The translations under genes were made by a program, and so were the position numbers. Of a stretch of DNA of 64,000 nt, positions 20,741 through 32,094 are shown in pieces. Each line of letters opens with the position of its first letter. Positions within the stretch are counted from its first letter, which is position 1. The notes under the pieces were generated by a model. That model searched no databases. It saw only the letters and a program-made list of their open reading frames with translations, and was not told where the DNA came from. The stretch spans positions 4,278,001 to 4,342,000 of the forward strand of contig JAHQRK010000001.1 of assembly GCA_019828595.1 (NCBI GenBank), given 5' to 3'. The stretch is from Aphanomyces cochlioides. Its lineage: Eukaryota; Oomycota; Saprolegniomycetes; Saprolegniales; Verrucalvaceae.

Positions 20741-23395
20741 ATGCATCGCTTCCGCAGTGCGCGCCAAAAGTCACTCCTTACGCGGCGCTTTTCAGCGTCG
20801 GCAGGCGCTAAATACGACGTTATTGTCATTGGAGGTGGTCATGCAGGGTGTGAAGCTGCCGCAGCAGCCGCTCGAACTGGCGCCAAGACGGCATTGCTCA
20901 CTCAGGTTCAAGGACTCTTGTCTCGTTGCGACTCATCCAGCTCGTAGAAACTCGAAACAGTCGGCGAAATGTCGTGCAATGTACGTTGCCATTTTGTTCA
21001 ATTAAACTTAGCTAGTTGATACTGTAGCCTTCTATCGGTGGTGTTGGAAAAGGCACTTTGGTGCGCGAAATTGACGCGCTGGATGGTCTCATGGGACGAG
21101 TTGCTGACTCTGCCGGCATTCAATTTCGAGTACGTTCAATTGGCTAGCCATGATTTCGAATGCTTGGTGATTAGATGTTGAATGCGTCGAAAGGACCTGC
21201 AGTACGTGGCCCACGAGCTCAAATGGACCGAGATATCTACAGGAGTAACATGCAACAAGCTCTGCGAGCCCAAGGTTTACCTCGACACTCGTTCGTTGCA
21301 TCACGCACTGCGTAGAGAATTTAACGATGGTTGAAGCTGGAGCTGACGATATTGTATTGTGTCCAACGACAGGACGTGTGACTGGCGTCGTGACTGCCCA
21401 AGGAGAGACATTGCATACTTCTGCAGTGGTAAGATCTATTCGTCTAGTTCCAAATTGAGATCGTCCAGGTCATTACCACCGGAACATTTCTTCGTGGTCG
21501 CATCTTTATTGGCGATAAATCTTTTCCAGCAGGGCGTGCTCTTCGCGACAGGTTGGTTTTACCATCGACTCATCCCATTTATCAAGAATTTCGGTAGAGA
21601 TGGCGTCGAACCACCGTCCGTTGGTCTAGCTGCTACTTTGGAACGCCTTCAATTCCCACTTGGGCGTCTCAAGACCGGAACACCGCCTCGAATTGATGGC
21701 CGTACAATCAACTTTGATGGTAGGATTACTCGCGATATCCCTTGCTAAATTTAGAGATCAGGACTTGAGGTGCAGCCTAGTGACGCTGAGCCTACACCAT
21801 TTTCATTCCTTCATGAATTCAAAGCTCCATTACCACTTCAGGATCGCTTCAGACCGTGCCATGTCACGTACACAACTGAAGCCACCCATGAAATTGTGCG
21901 TCAGAACCTTCATTACTTACCACAATACTCTGAAAATGACGGCAAAGGTTGATTAATCTTCAGTCTGGAAGGTTTTACCCTTTCACATAGGCATCGGACC
22001 TCGTTATTGTCCTTCAATTGACGCCAAAGTGACTCGCTTTGCCGACCGAACACGACATCAAGTTTGGCTAGAACCTGAAGGTCTGAACACCGACGTCGTC
22101 TATCCCAACGGTACAAAACTTCAATATTTAACGACCAGGCCTGATTGTTGTTCGTCGCGCTTAGGCGTGAGCACGGCTTTGCCAGAGCACTTACAAGTAC
22201 AGCTCATTCAGAGCATTCCAGGCTTGGAGAATGCGAAGTTGGTCAAGCCTGGGTACTCCGTGGAGTACGATTTTATCGACCCTCGGTCGCTCAACCGAAC
22301 GCTTGAGACCAAACAAGTGCCAGGACTCTTTCTAGCCGGCCAAATCAACGGCACAACGGGTAAAATGACACGTCATATCGCTCAATGACGCACTTTCTTG
22401 GTAGGCTATGAAGAAGCTGGTGCTCAAGGCATTATAGCTGGTATCAATGCTGGTCTGAGCGTCCAAGGTACGCCTTATCCATGTTAATTCACGAGAAACT
22501 CAGCCTGGTGCTCATAGGCAAGCCTGCATTCACACTTGACCGTGCGGATGGATTTATTGGCGTCTTGATTGACGATTTGATTTCCCTCGGGACAAAAGAA
22601 CCTTATCGCATGTTTACTTCTCGCTCTGAATATCGCTTGCTCTTGCGTCAAGTTGAAAAATGCTGGGAAATAATACTGAGTCGCTTTAAATGTAGGACAA
22701 TTGTGATGTTCGATTGACGCGACGAGCGTACGAAGCTGGATTTGTCTCGGAAGAGCGCATGAACATCCTACGTGAGAAGGAAGACTATATTCGAGAGTCA
22801 TGGAAGCACTTGGTCGGTTTTGAAATGGATCCGCATGAGTGGAGTAAATTTGACGGCTTGACTATTTCCAAAGATGGTGTCAAACGCTCTGCTGCTGACG
22901 TCCTGGCATTTCCCCACGGTAAATTCTCCAATTTAGACGTGTGAACCATGCGAATGTAGTCTCATGCGACGACATGCTTGCAATCTGGCAAGCGAAGAAC
23001 TACCCTAAAGGTACGCAAAGACTCGAGAGTCGCAGAGTTTGACTCAAAATGTAGATATTCATCCATCCGTGCGGCAATACATGAAGACAGAGTGTCTGTA
23101 TGCTACACAACTTCGTCTGCAGGAGAAGGAAATTGATGCCCTCCGTGCCAAGTCACACATCCAATTGCCCGTCGACTTGGACTACCAAGTAAGTCGAAGC
23201 CTGATTGTCAATGGATTTTTCGAGCTCTATTCCTAGTCGTTGCCAATGCTTTCCAATGAAGAAAAGGAAAAACTCAGCGCGGCGCGGCCTACGACGCTCC
23301 ATGCCGCCAGTCGGATATCAGGCGTGCGATCGGCGACGCTCCTTCTTTTGTACCAATTCGTCACACGAGCAAAGAAACAAAAGTACGCCAAGTGA
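20741..23395 (+). CDS. MTO1: mitochondrial tRNA uridine-34 carboxymethylaminomethyl enzyme, FAD protein (MTO1/GidA)
   Basis: A many-exon gene with introns of about 35-50 bp. The first 22 residues are Arg/Ser-rich without acids, as in a mitochondrial presequence. The FAD Rossmann loop [14 protein letters not shown] follows. Conserved GidA blocks appear in order: [81 protein letters not shown] and [18 protein letters not shown]. The helical C-terminal domain ends [12 protein letters not shown]. With MnmE/GTPBP3, family members modify the wobble uridine of mitochondrial tRNAs. Every junction I traced keeps frame except one near 21719-21755, where the exon ends in phase 1 and the only plausible acceptor needs phase 0. 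That is either a sequence error or a real frameshift. Its stop lies 14 bp from the stop of the next gene. Confidence 0.92.
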
Positions 23396-23409
23396 CAATA
23401 CATGTAGCA

Positions 23410-24627
23410 TCAAGGTTGAATGTTGTTCATCTTTTCAAACGCCAGCATGAGAGCTTGTGTGCCCAGCTTGGAACCGTTTGGTAGAGCCTACTCAGTGTTC
23501 ACGACTTGGATAGAAGGTTGAAGGCAAACCTGGACGGCCAAGTAGAATTGGTTGGCAAGTGCCAATCCTGGCAACGACAGACCCATGCTACGCAAGTTTG
23601 GTCAGTCTTTTCAACCTCGTAGTGCCACTGCATACGTTTGGGATTCCTTGAGTGCGATGCCAAGATCTTTGATGAAATGCTCGACCATGAAGCCTGGATC
23701 AAAGTCGCGGTTGGCAATGCGAGGGCCCAAATTGTTGATCGACCACGAGCCTGCTGCACCAGCGCCGACGGCTGCAATCGTCTCGTGGAGATCCAAACCA
23801 CTTTTGTAAGCATACAGCAGACCTTCCACGACGCCAATCATGTTGGTGGCAATCAAAATCTATGGAGATTATCGCCGTGGAAATGGGAGGAGGATTTAGT
23901 GTCCGCTACCTGGTTGACCATTTTGGTATGTTGACCAGCACCAGGACCGCCCATGTGACGTATATTCGTCCCCAAGAGCTTGAACAAAGGCATGACGCGG
24001 TCGATAGCCTCAGGTTCGCCCCCGGCCATGATAGAGAGCCTGGCTTCGCGCGCACCAATGTCCCCTCCAGACACAGGAGCTACACACGATGATCCTTCGA
24101 CATTTCTAGCATTGTTTTGATGTACCGTCGATGGAGGAGACGCCTTGGAGCTTGGCTTGGTGGAAGATTTCCTTGGCCAAACTAGGCTCGCTGGTCGTCA
24201 TATCAACAATGATCCCACCAGGTTTCATTTGAGATAGCACGCCTTGCTCGCCGAGGATAACCTACAGAGTGCGATGAACACTCAACAATATTGACAGATC
24301 AAGTCGACTTGGCGAACGTCGTGAGGATATCCTACGATCGTGAACAGCACATCTAGGGGAAAGCCGCAGTGATTACGACCGCGTTATTGCTGGTTCTACC
24401 AGAGTGAAGCGCCACTTCAGCCGGCGACGCGGCTAGCCGAGCGCCCTTGTCGACAAGCGATTGACATTTACTGGGCGTGCGACTAAACGTTGTCACTGGA
24501 AATCCACCATTCTATCCAACGCAATGAGCCTTCGCAGTGATCCAAAAGATTTACTTACGAGAATATGGCCACACATACTCTTGCCCATGATACCAGCGCC
24601 GATGAATCCAACGCGAAGTGCAGCCAT
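23410..24627 (-). CDS. beta-hydroxyacid dehydrogenase (3-hydroxyisobutyrate/2-hydroxy-3-oxopropionate reductase type)
   Basis: Minus-strand gene with several short introns; exon 1 is 24627-24559 and encodes [20 protein letters not shown] with the NAD(P) loop GxGxMG. Following exons give [55 protein letters not shown] (substrate-binding signature), [14 protein letters not shown] with the catalytic Lys region, and [15 protein letters not shown] then [12 protein letters not shown]. The last intron (42 bp) separates NQFYLAVQ from [20 protein letters not shown]. Members reduce small semialdehydes or oxidise 3-hydroxyisobutyrate in valine breakdown; the exact substrate cannot be read from sequence. 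Faces MTO1 tail to tail. Confidence 0.88.
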
Positions 24628-25418
24628 GGCGATCGCGATTCTTGGTCAACTTGATGGGGAAAGAATCTGGCAACACATCCAAACAATATATTGTAAAATA
24701 AAAAATTGTATTTTCGACTTAAATAAATATATGTATTGTGAAGACAATAATTGTACATAACAGCGCATTCACGCAGCAAGTCTCTCCAGCGCCATGTTTC
24801 GCAAGCACAGCTTTGGACGAATCTGCGTAGTGCTAAAGAACCTATTCAACGTGACATAGTAGCTAGAAGGACAGTATGATTTTCCCCCTATGTCCCCCCA
24901 TCGCCCCCTTACGACAAAGACGGTTCTACACTTCCGTCGGCATAGTATGCCGTCAACAGGAGAATTCTAAGATGCAAATTGTATCTCTCAAGCACATTTC
25001 GTGAATCCCAGCGCATGAGCATGATCTGAAATGCAGGTGTTGGGAATCGGTGAACAAACTACGACAATTTCTATCTCACTTGGCACTTTCATACCACCAA
25101 GTCACTACAAATGGAAATGTCCTCTCTTCCCCACGGCCGTGCATTCGTGTGAATAAAGTCGACGCTACGACAGTGCATTTAGCTCTGCGAGGTCGTCTCA
25201 AGTTCGTTCTCGACAGCAATCGACTGCTACCGAGTATACCTCTGACTGTAGTGCCATGCTAATTCGATGATGACACTTCAAATCTGTGAAATAACAGAAG
25301 GAGGTCGCATATCGCAACTACAGCCACCTCGGAATAAAGTTCCAAGGATTACTCCGCAGTTCACTAGTTCGAGCGAATCTGTTCCAACTTGCTATCATCT
25401 GCTACACTGTTCATGCGC
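24628..25418. other. intergenic, no gene seen
   Basis: AT-rich near 24690-24760, which is the promoter side of the dehydrogenase gene. No supported coding frame or repeat pair was seen before the retrotransposon at 25424. Confidence 0.45.
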
Positions 25419-25423
25419 ATAAG

Positions 25424-25644
25424 TGTTGTGTCTCCCGCGTTTCCAGTCACACACGTGCGCGGGAACCTTCGTCAAGGCAAGAAAATTTGACACTGTTATT
25501 CCTTTACCAACACCTGGTCGCAAATCGAGCCACGTGGCAATCCATACACTAAAGTCCTACCTACTTATCACACTATTTGATGTCACAAATAGTGAACAAT
25601 GAAACAAACCCACGCGAGGTTCACTGTGTCTGCACAGCAGAACA
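25424..25644 (-). repeat. 3' LTR of the Ty3/gypsy element
   Basis: A 221-bp repeat starting TGTTGTG and ending AGAACA as read on the plus strand. By eye it differs from the other LTR at about four positions (for example C/T near 25432, G/A near 25475). Confidence 0.95.
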
Positions 25645-25654
25645 CTTCCCCGTT

Positions 25655-25912
25655 CTAAGGGATGTTCAGGGTCTCGAGCATTTCGGCCACCAGATTGTTC
25701 GTCTCTCTGTTTGCTTCAACCCATTGTCGAAACAATATGGGAATGTCTTCCATAAGGTTTTCAGCTGGCTCCCAGGATGATTCATCGTCCTCGAGGCCAA
25801 GCCATTTGACGAGGACGTGGTATTGACCGTTGACACAGCGTATGTCTTCAAGGCATTCCACATGAAATCCGCCATCGCCATACGCGATTTGCTCTACCAA
25901 ATCGTCTGTGAT
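25655..25912 (-). pseudogene. chromodomain at the integrase C-terminus
   Basis: After the TAA that ends the integrase frame, the same frame continues through DGGFHVECLEDIRCVNGQYH and VLVKWLGLEDDESSWEPAEN. This is a clear chromodomain with the usual aromatic residues, and the frame then ends. In related chromoviruses it targets integration to chromatin marks. Here a single stop codon separates it from integrase, so it is either lost or reached only by readthrough. Confidence 0.8.
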
Positions 25913-28320
25913 TTATCTTCCGCCTTCATGGTACATTTTGAGACGGCAAGCGTGATGGGTTGAGACAGCATAGGGTGGAACCAATTGTTGGGTTTCCATG
26001 ACATAGTCAGTAAGCACGCGTATGACTTGATATGGACCGCGCCATTGCAAAGACAATTTCGTCGGTCGCCTCACAACAGACCCAACCAGGACAAAATCTC
26101 CAACCGAGAACTTCGTAAACTTCACTTGGGCTTTCTTGTCGTGACGGCCACGTGCTTGCTGCCTAAGTTTGTCGCTACGCTTTGCGACTTCACGATGTAT
26201 CTCCTCCATAGCAGTGCGGGGATCATCCATGTGTTTCTTCCTCGTCCTCGAAAGCCAGTCAATGGTGTAGACTTCTTTTGTCACGGGATGGACGAAACCA
26301 GACAGTGGAGTTTTGGCAGGGAGTCCGAGGAACGCTGTAACAGGTGCTATACCACCCAGACGGTCGGATGGCTGATGATTCTGTGCACCTTGAACCAGAG
26401 GTAATATCAGAGGCCACTCGTTTGGTTGTAGCTTCATCTCGCTACTCAACGTCTTCAGTGCTCGTAAAATAAGTCGATTGACGACTTCGACGGTCCCGTT
26501 TGCCCACGGGCTGTATGCTGTTGTGATATGGTGATGTGCCCCTACCGTCTTTCTCACCTTCTCTATCACTTCATTCTTGAAATATGAGCCTCCATCTGAT
26601 ACCCAGGTGTCCACACAGCCAAATGTTGTAAACCAATCCATAATTGCATCAGCCGTATAGGACGCGTCAGCTGCTTCCGAGGGATAGAGCTGAACAAACC
26701 CGCTCATATCGTCCTTGACAACAAGAACATGCTTGAGGCCCTCTGCCGATGCTGGCATAGCCAACCAGTCGAAGCGTATGAGTTCGTTCGGCTTATCCGC
26801 GTGAAGAGCAGATCCAAGAGGCCGAGCAACAATATCACCATCCACACACAAGCAATGTGGGCAGGCACGCACAAACACTTCAACGTCTTTTGCCAAAGTT
26901 TTCCACACAAATTTGTCTCCAACTGACTTGATCGTAGCCGCTATACGCCTATGACAAGCGGCTCCTTGATGTGCAATCACGCACAGTCGTTGCTGTAAAT
27001 CAACATCACCATCAGGGATCCAAATTCGCCCGTCTTCATTCACAAAGAATCGAGTGTTTTCGTCCCATACCACGCCGTCTGGGGTGGCCTCTCCCCTGTC
27101 TATAGCAGAACGTTGGGCGGTAGAGATGGACGCAGCTGTAGGCCATTGAAAATCCTCTTGCTGTAGAGGCGACACCACATGGACAAGATTTCGCACACGA
27201 GCAACAGGTAGAGGGGATGGCAATGATCCCCATCTGCTCAACAAATCCCCCCAGACGTTTGTGTCGCCTGGCAAGCATTCAATTTTGTAGGAGAAAGTCG
27301 ACATAACCAGTGCCCAGCACTGCAATTTATCGGCTTGGTACTTGGCTAAGTTTGAGTTGCCTCCACATGGGTCAAACATATAAACAAGATTTCGATGGTC
27401 GGTAAATAGATGAAAACCATTTGGCCGCATCACAAGATAATCCAGGCGTTTGCATGTTTCCACAACGGCAAATGCTTCCTTTTCCACAATGGGCCAGCGT
27501 GAGCTGGCTCCTGTAAAGGATCCACTTAGAAATGCTAACGGCTGATGTCTTTGTTCTTCCAGAGGTAGATCCAAATCTTCTGGAGGAACTTGTGTGGCCA
27601 CAGCCCCCCAAAACAGTTCACTTGCGTCTGTAAAAACACAAATTTCAAGTTCGTCACGTGGATGGGATAGGGGCACCACATGGGCTAACGCATGCTTTAC
27701 GTCCTCAAAGCATTTGTTGTGGTCCTCTGACCATCCCAAGGAAGAGAGCAGTACCTTTACCAGGGCACTTTTCTTCGAGCTTCCGGCTGTCTTGGTTGCG
27801 ACCTCAAGCAGACGCCGTAGAGGATCGACTAATTCATTGTATCTCGGGATGCTAGTGCGCATCCAGTTTGTTGCACAGATAAACTGTTGTAAGTCAGCTG
27901 CAGTCACTGGTCGTGACAGATCCATAAGCCCTTGAATTCGTCGCGGTGAATGAGTAATTCCTCGAGACGATATAACCTTCCCGCACCACTCGGCTTCCTG
28001 GAGAAAGAAATGGCACTTTCTTGGATTCAATTTAAGCCCAAAATCACCACAAATTGACAAAACTTGTTGGAGGAGGCGAAACAGATCACTTGTCGTTTGT
28101 GCAGACCCCAAAAGATCATCCAACCAAGCCAACAGTCCACGGAATAGAAGATCTCCAAACATTTGATGCACCACCGACTGACAAAATGCCACGGCATCTG
28201 TCTGGCCCATAAGAACACGTGTGGGGGTAAAGACTCCAAACGGAGTCATGAATGAGAAGTACATCTGTGACTCGGGATGTAGAGGTAGCTGCCAGTAGCC
28301 CTTGGTCCAATCTAAAGTAC
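25913..28320 (-). pseudogene. reverse transcriptase, RNase H and integrase of the Ty3/gypsy element
   Basis: From 28320 the frame gives LDWTKGYWQLPLHPES and the polymerase motif AWLDDLLG (LDD where most elements have VDD or ADD). An RNase H region (VFTDASELFWGAV, FTDHRNLVYM) follows. Next come the integrase zinc domain (HQGAACHRR to ACPHCLC) and the integrase core, with IRFDWLAMP, WVSDGGSYFKN and NGTVEVVNR supplying the D, D and E. The reading frame stays open to a TAA at 25913-25915. Confidence 0.88.
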
Positions 28321-29300
28321 ACAGACGTTCCAACCAGACACACCAGGGCACTGTCCAAATTCGGCATAGGCCATGGCATAGGCTCAGTACATGCGTTAAT
28401 TGGGCGGCTGTCAATTGTCATACGAAATGTACCAGATTCTTTCTTCGGAACAATCCTCGGTGCAGCAGCCCATGTAGCTCGGTTGTTCGGGTACACCATA
28501 CCATTCGCAATCAAAGATTCCACATGTTCGCGCATGTACTCTAAATGAGCAGGCGGGTAGCGACGCATACCACATTTTACAGTGGTCGAGTGCGGCTTGA
28601 TGAGAACCTTCAAAGGCTCGACTTTCACAGGCGGGTCGTTGGCAAGTTCTTCACGAAACACGTCCAAATGTTTTTCCAACGGATCTTGAAGAAAATTTGC
28701 CTCGGCCTCGAGGAGACCGTTTTGTTTCGCCTCTGCCACTTTGTCGAACAGTATCGCCTTTACCGACGCAAGTCTCTGTTTACGGTGAGCCTCTTCGTCA
28801 TCTGGGGCAACAGGTCGCTCAACTTCCGGCGTCGCACACTCCATACCATCATCGGGTGAAAGTTCCAGTACAAATGGGTTTCTGATATCTGCCATGAGAC
28901 TTTGAACTTTCGTCAAGCCACTTGGAGTATTCTCTGCCTCCACCGAAACATCCCATTCACCGTTTCTCTTCCTTGCACACACTAGTAATTCGTCGACGCT
29001 AAAACCAAGTAATTCCATCACTGGACGGCTCACAATGAGTTCAATTGAGGGTGAATCGTCATCAACCCAAGCTTGTAAACCACGTAAAACCAGTGGGCCA
29101 CACGTCGTCTCTAGAGTCACATGATTGAACTTGACATAGCGATTCATTTCCAGCGGTTTTGTATCAGCGCCGTATGGAAAGATAAAACGCGGCGTCTGAC
29201 ACGTTACAATCTTCAACTCGGCACCAGATGCTTGAAGAGCGTCGACAACGCCACGTGATACAACATTTACATCAGCTCCAGAATCAAGAGCACGTTTTCT
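28116..29300 (-). pseudogene. protease and N-terminal reverse transcriptase of the Ty3/gypsy element
   Basis: A retropepsin-like motif (ALDSGADVNVV) lies near 29270-29290. It is followed by a protease-like domain and then an RT amino-terminal part with MRRYPPAHLEYMREHVESL, AAPRIVPKKESGTFRMTID and SRPINACTEPMPWPMPNLD. The correct frame is lost near 28305-28320, after which RT continues in the frame of the next entry. Confidence 0.8.
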
Positions 29301-30695
29301 ACACGGACAAGGTCTTCGACTATCGCGCCGCGCTCAGTTGAATGTCGCTGTGCTTCTTCTTTTAAAACTTTGATTCCTTCTCTCCACCGCTTCAACTGCG
29401 CTTCCAACAAAGCATCTGCCTCTCCCGGCGCAACCCGGGGGCATTGGTGAACGCGGTGGCTACTGTCACCACACTTGAGACAGTTTCGGACAAGTTTCTT
29501 CTGTTTTTTTACCATTGCCAGCATTTGGTTTGACTTCGCCTCTGCCATTTTCTTTACCAGCGTCACCTCTTCCGCCGGCTCTACCACCATCCGATTTAGC
29601 ACCATGTCGTCCCTGGTCTCCTCTGCCATTTTGGCGGCCCAATTCACCTTTACCACCATTTGGTCCGCCTTTATCATCATTTGTCTTGGCAGATTTTCCG
29701 TCGTCCTCGAGGCCAACAAACATTTGATGGCCAGCTGCAAACGCCCTCAGCCAGCTAACAAACCGGAAAACATCGTTCTTGAGAGGTTTGTTGCGTTGAA
29801 GTTGTAGTTGCTTCACCACAGCAGTCTTCAGTGATTCAGGTTTTAAAGCCGTGGTGATGATTTCGACAACCATTTTTCCTTCTTGATGAAGAACCCATTC
29901 TTGTCGATCACGTTCGAGGGCACGTGTCATGTCGTGTAGCATTCGACCGACACGAGACTCAGCGTCTAGGATCCGCATGTCAAAACGTATGGCGGATTGC
30001 AGACGCTATTTGAGGACGTCAAAGTCTTGAGGATCTTCATCAAATGCAGCCTTGAACCACATGGTCCATTCGTCTTCAGAAATGGCGTTATAGTCACGTT
30101 GAAAATCCCACATTGCAATGTATCGCTTCGTTGACGGCTCAATACATGCACTTACTGGCATCGCAAACGGGCGAGAGCCTGTCGATTGTAGGGCGTTAAT
30201 TTGTCCCACATACTTCTCGTACGCTCGCATAAATTCACGCCTCTCCGTCTTCGTCGAACCAGAAAAAGTCGGAGGTTGTGGAATCGCCGGGGCATTCAGC
30301 ACTTGGAATCCACGGCCATAGCCGCCATCGCTGCCCATGTCAGTATCAGCGTGGACTTGCTCTTTGGGCCCATCTGTCTCCACATGCCCTTCTGCCTCAC
30401 TAGTTGCTTCGTCATCTGGTGGCAGAGGGACGGCAGAGGGCTCATCGACGTTCCGCACAGGTGGTTCGTCATATGATTGAGGATCGTACGGCATAGGGAT
30501 GGAATACGGTCCACGTGACGGAAGCCATTCGTCTACTGGGCGTGGCTGGCGTCGTCTTGGGGAGCGAAAAGGGTTGGTAACCTCACGCCTAACTTGGCGG
30601 CCGCGAGGCTGTTCCGCTCGATCACGCGATCGAGAGCGGTCGTGGTCGTCTCTTTGAACGTCGTCTTCAGAAGAGTTTTCTCGTTGCATCCCCAC
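29267..30695 (-). pseudogene. gag of the Ty3/gypsy element, interrupted
   Basis: The frame opens at 30695 with an Arg/Glu/Pro-rich segment and runs 229 codons to an in-frame TAG (30006-30008). It continues in the same frame with FDMRILDAESRVGRMLHDM to 29466. A frame change at an A-rich run near 29510 is needed to reach the single zinc knuckle CLKCGDSSHRVHQC (C-x2-C-x4-H-x4-C, near 29440-29480). A Gly/Lys/Asn-rich linker precedes the knuckle. One nonsense codon and one frameshift are therefore needed for a full Gag. Confidence 0.82.
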
Positions 30696-30728
30696 TTGAT
30701 TAGCTCAACACTGAACTAAAGATATCTT

Positions 30729-30949
30729 TGTTGTGTTTCCCGCGTTTCCAGTCACACACGTGCGCGGGAACCTTCGTCAAAGCAAGAAAATTTGACACTG
30801 TTATTCCTTTACCAACACCTGGTCGCAAATCGAGCCACGTGGCAATCCATACACTAAAGTCCTACCTACTTATCACACTATTTGATGTCACAAATAGTGA
30901 ACAGTGCAACAAACCCACGCGAGGTTCACTGTGTCTGCACAGCAGAACA
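30729..30949 (-). repeat. 5' LTR of the Ty3/gypsy element
   Basis: Second 221-bp copy, upstream of gag in the minus orientation, so it holds the element's promoter. It ends in AGAACA next to the ATAAG duplication. Confidence 0.95.
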
Positions 30950-31149
30950 ATAAGACCGAAAGGATAATAAATTTCAATTGAAGTTCCTCTCGTCCAACAC
31001 TTTAGCTTCGTGCGCTCCATATCGATGCGATCGTCGCGTCTGCCTGCGCCAACTCTATCGGCAGCACGCCAGTCTCTCTCCGACGGACTCGTTCAATTAA
31101 TTACGCCGGCAGCGTGCTATCTTGAGATGTTTGTGCGCATGCTACGTTG

Positions 31150-31300
31150 TTGAAGAGCCCCTTGACGTGGCGCCTGTCGTTCCATTGATTGGCACGACGC
31201 TGGAAATGTGATCCATGGGTGTTTTTTTTCGAGCTTGGCCATCTCATCTCGTCGTTGTCTGATTGTGCAAACAGCGTGACAAAGCATGAGTCCCAAGCTA
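31150..31300. repeat. dispersed repeat, inverted copy at 47385-47560
   Basis: About 150 bp around GACGTGGCGCCTGTCGTTCC and the reverse-complement CGAGCTTGGCCATCT region recur in opposite orientation near 47385-47560 with roughly 85-90 percent identity by eye. The origin is unknown; it could be the decayed end of a common transposon or of a duplicated gene. Confidence 0.6.
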
Positions 31301-31340
31301 AAGTGGGTCGAGTTTACAGGGGGCGATGGATTGAAAAGTT

Positions 31341-32094
31341 TTCAATCCATCGCGCCAACTCTATGGATAGTGAAGCAGCCTGAATCGGAGCTAGTTGAGA
31401 AGGCTATCGTATCCACGACGAAGTCGGTGATGATCGAAGGAAGACGCCCCTGGCAGTCAAGAAGACACTGTAAATCATTGAAATCAAAGTCTATATCACT
31501 TTGACCACTGGTCGACAGCGACGTCCGCTCGACGCCAAGCGCTCCATGGCGACTTGTCAAGTCCTAGAGCATGTACATAGTTGACGAGGCGCATGAAGCT
31601 AGAGAATATGCGATTTCATGGAGCTGGAGAAAGTTTTTCTGGCCATAATATTGAGATTTCACCTAACAAACCAGTGAATAAGCATAACCAAGCTAGAGAC
31701 CACGAGCGACGAGCGCTCGTTCTCTCGGCGCTACTTGTCCATCTCGCCATCGAGGTTGGACATCATCCGCTTCTTTGAAAAGAACCATTAGATCTTGGTC
31801 ATTGGCGTTCTGCTTGGGCGACACACCGCCGTGACAGGCCAAGACGTCAGACAGATCGGAGTCGAGGCTGCGAAACGTTGAAGCAACCAATTGACACGAC
31901 GTGGATCGCTCCGCGGATTGGTCTTTTAGCCACCACCCATGCGCACCCACCGTCGACTTCCCAAAAGCCAGATGGACCGAGTCTACAAATATTGCAATCC
32001 GAGATCTTTCTCACTGTCGAATTCACCATGACGATCACGGGCGACCACCCCGCACTTGAGAGCGCGACGCCGATTCCCGACTACGCTGCCGTGA
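31341..32094 (+). repeat. left arm of an inverted duplication
   Basis: This stretch, the upstream region plus first codons of the transporter gene, recurs inverted at 34420-35200 with small indels and scattered substitutions. The outer edge of the arm lies inside a perfect 27-nt palindrome (31325-31351). Confidence 0.85.

Larger units (their letters stand above)
25424..30949 (-). mobile_element. Ty3/gypsy LTR retrotransposon with chromodomain
   Basis: A 5526-bp element bounded by two 221-bp LTRs in the same orientation, with the 5-bp target duplication ATAAG (25419-25423 and 30950-30954). Coding order on the minus strand is gag, protease, reverse transcriptase, RNase H, integrase, chromodomain, as in chromoviruses. 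A purine-rich AACGGGGAAG abuts the 3' LTR, consistent with a polypurine tract; the primer-binding site was not identified. Coding capacity is broken at several places (see the component entries). Confidence 0.95.

Noticed and set aside
29500..29520. A AAA AAC run in gag as a programmed -1 frameshift site
   Set aside because: It lies before the zinc knuckle, inside Gag, where programmed shifts are not expected, and the element has other disabling lesions; a simple indel is more likely.
31878..32027. Upstream start for the transporter (adds 50 residues)
   Set aside because: The added sequence lacks family similarity, the Met at 32028 begins the recognisable protein, and the same extension in the inverted copy only reflects duplication of the 5' leader.
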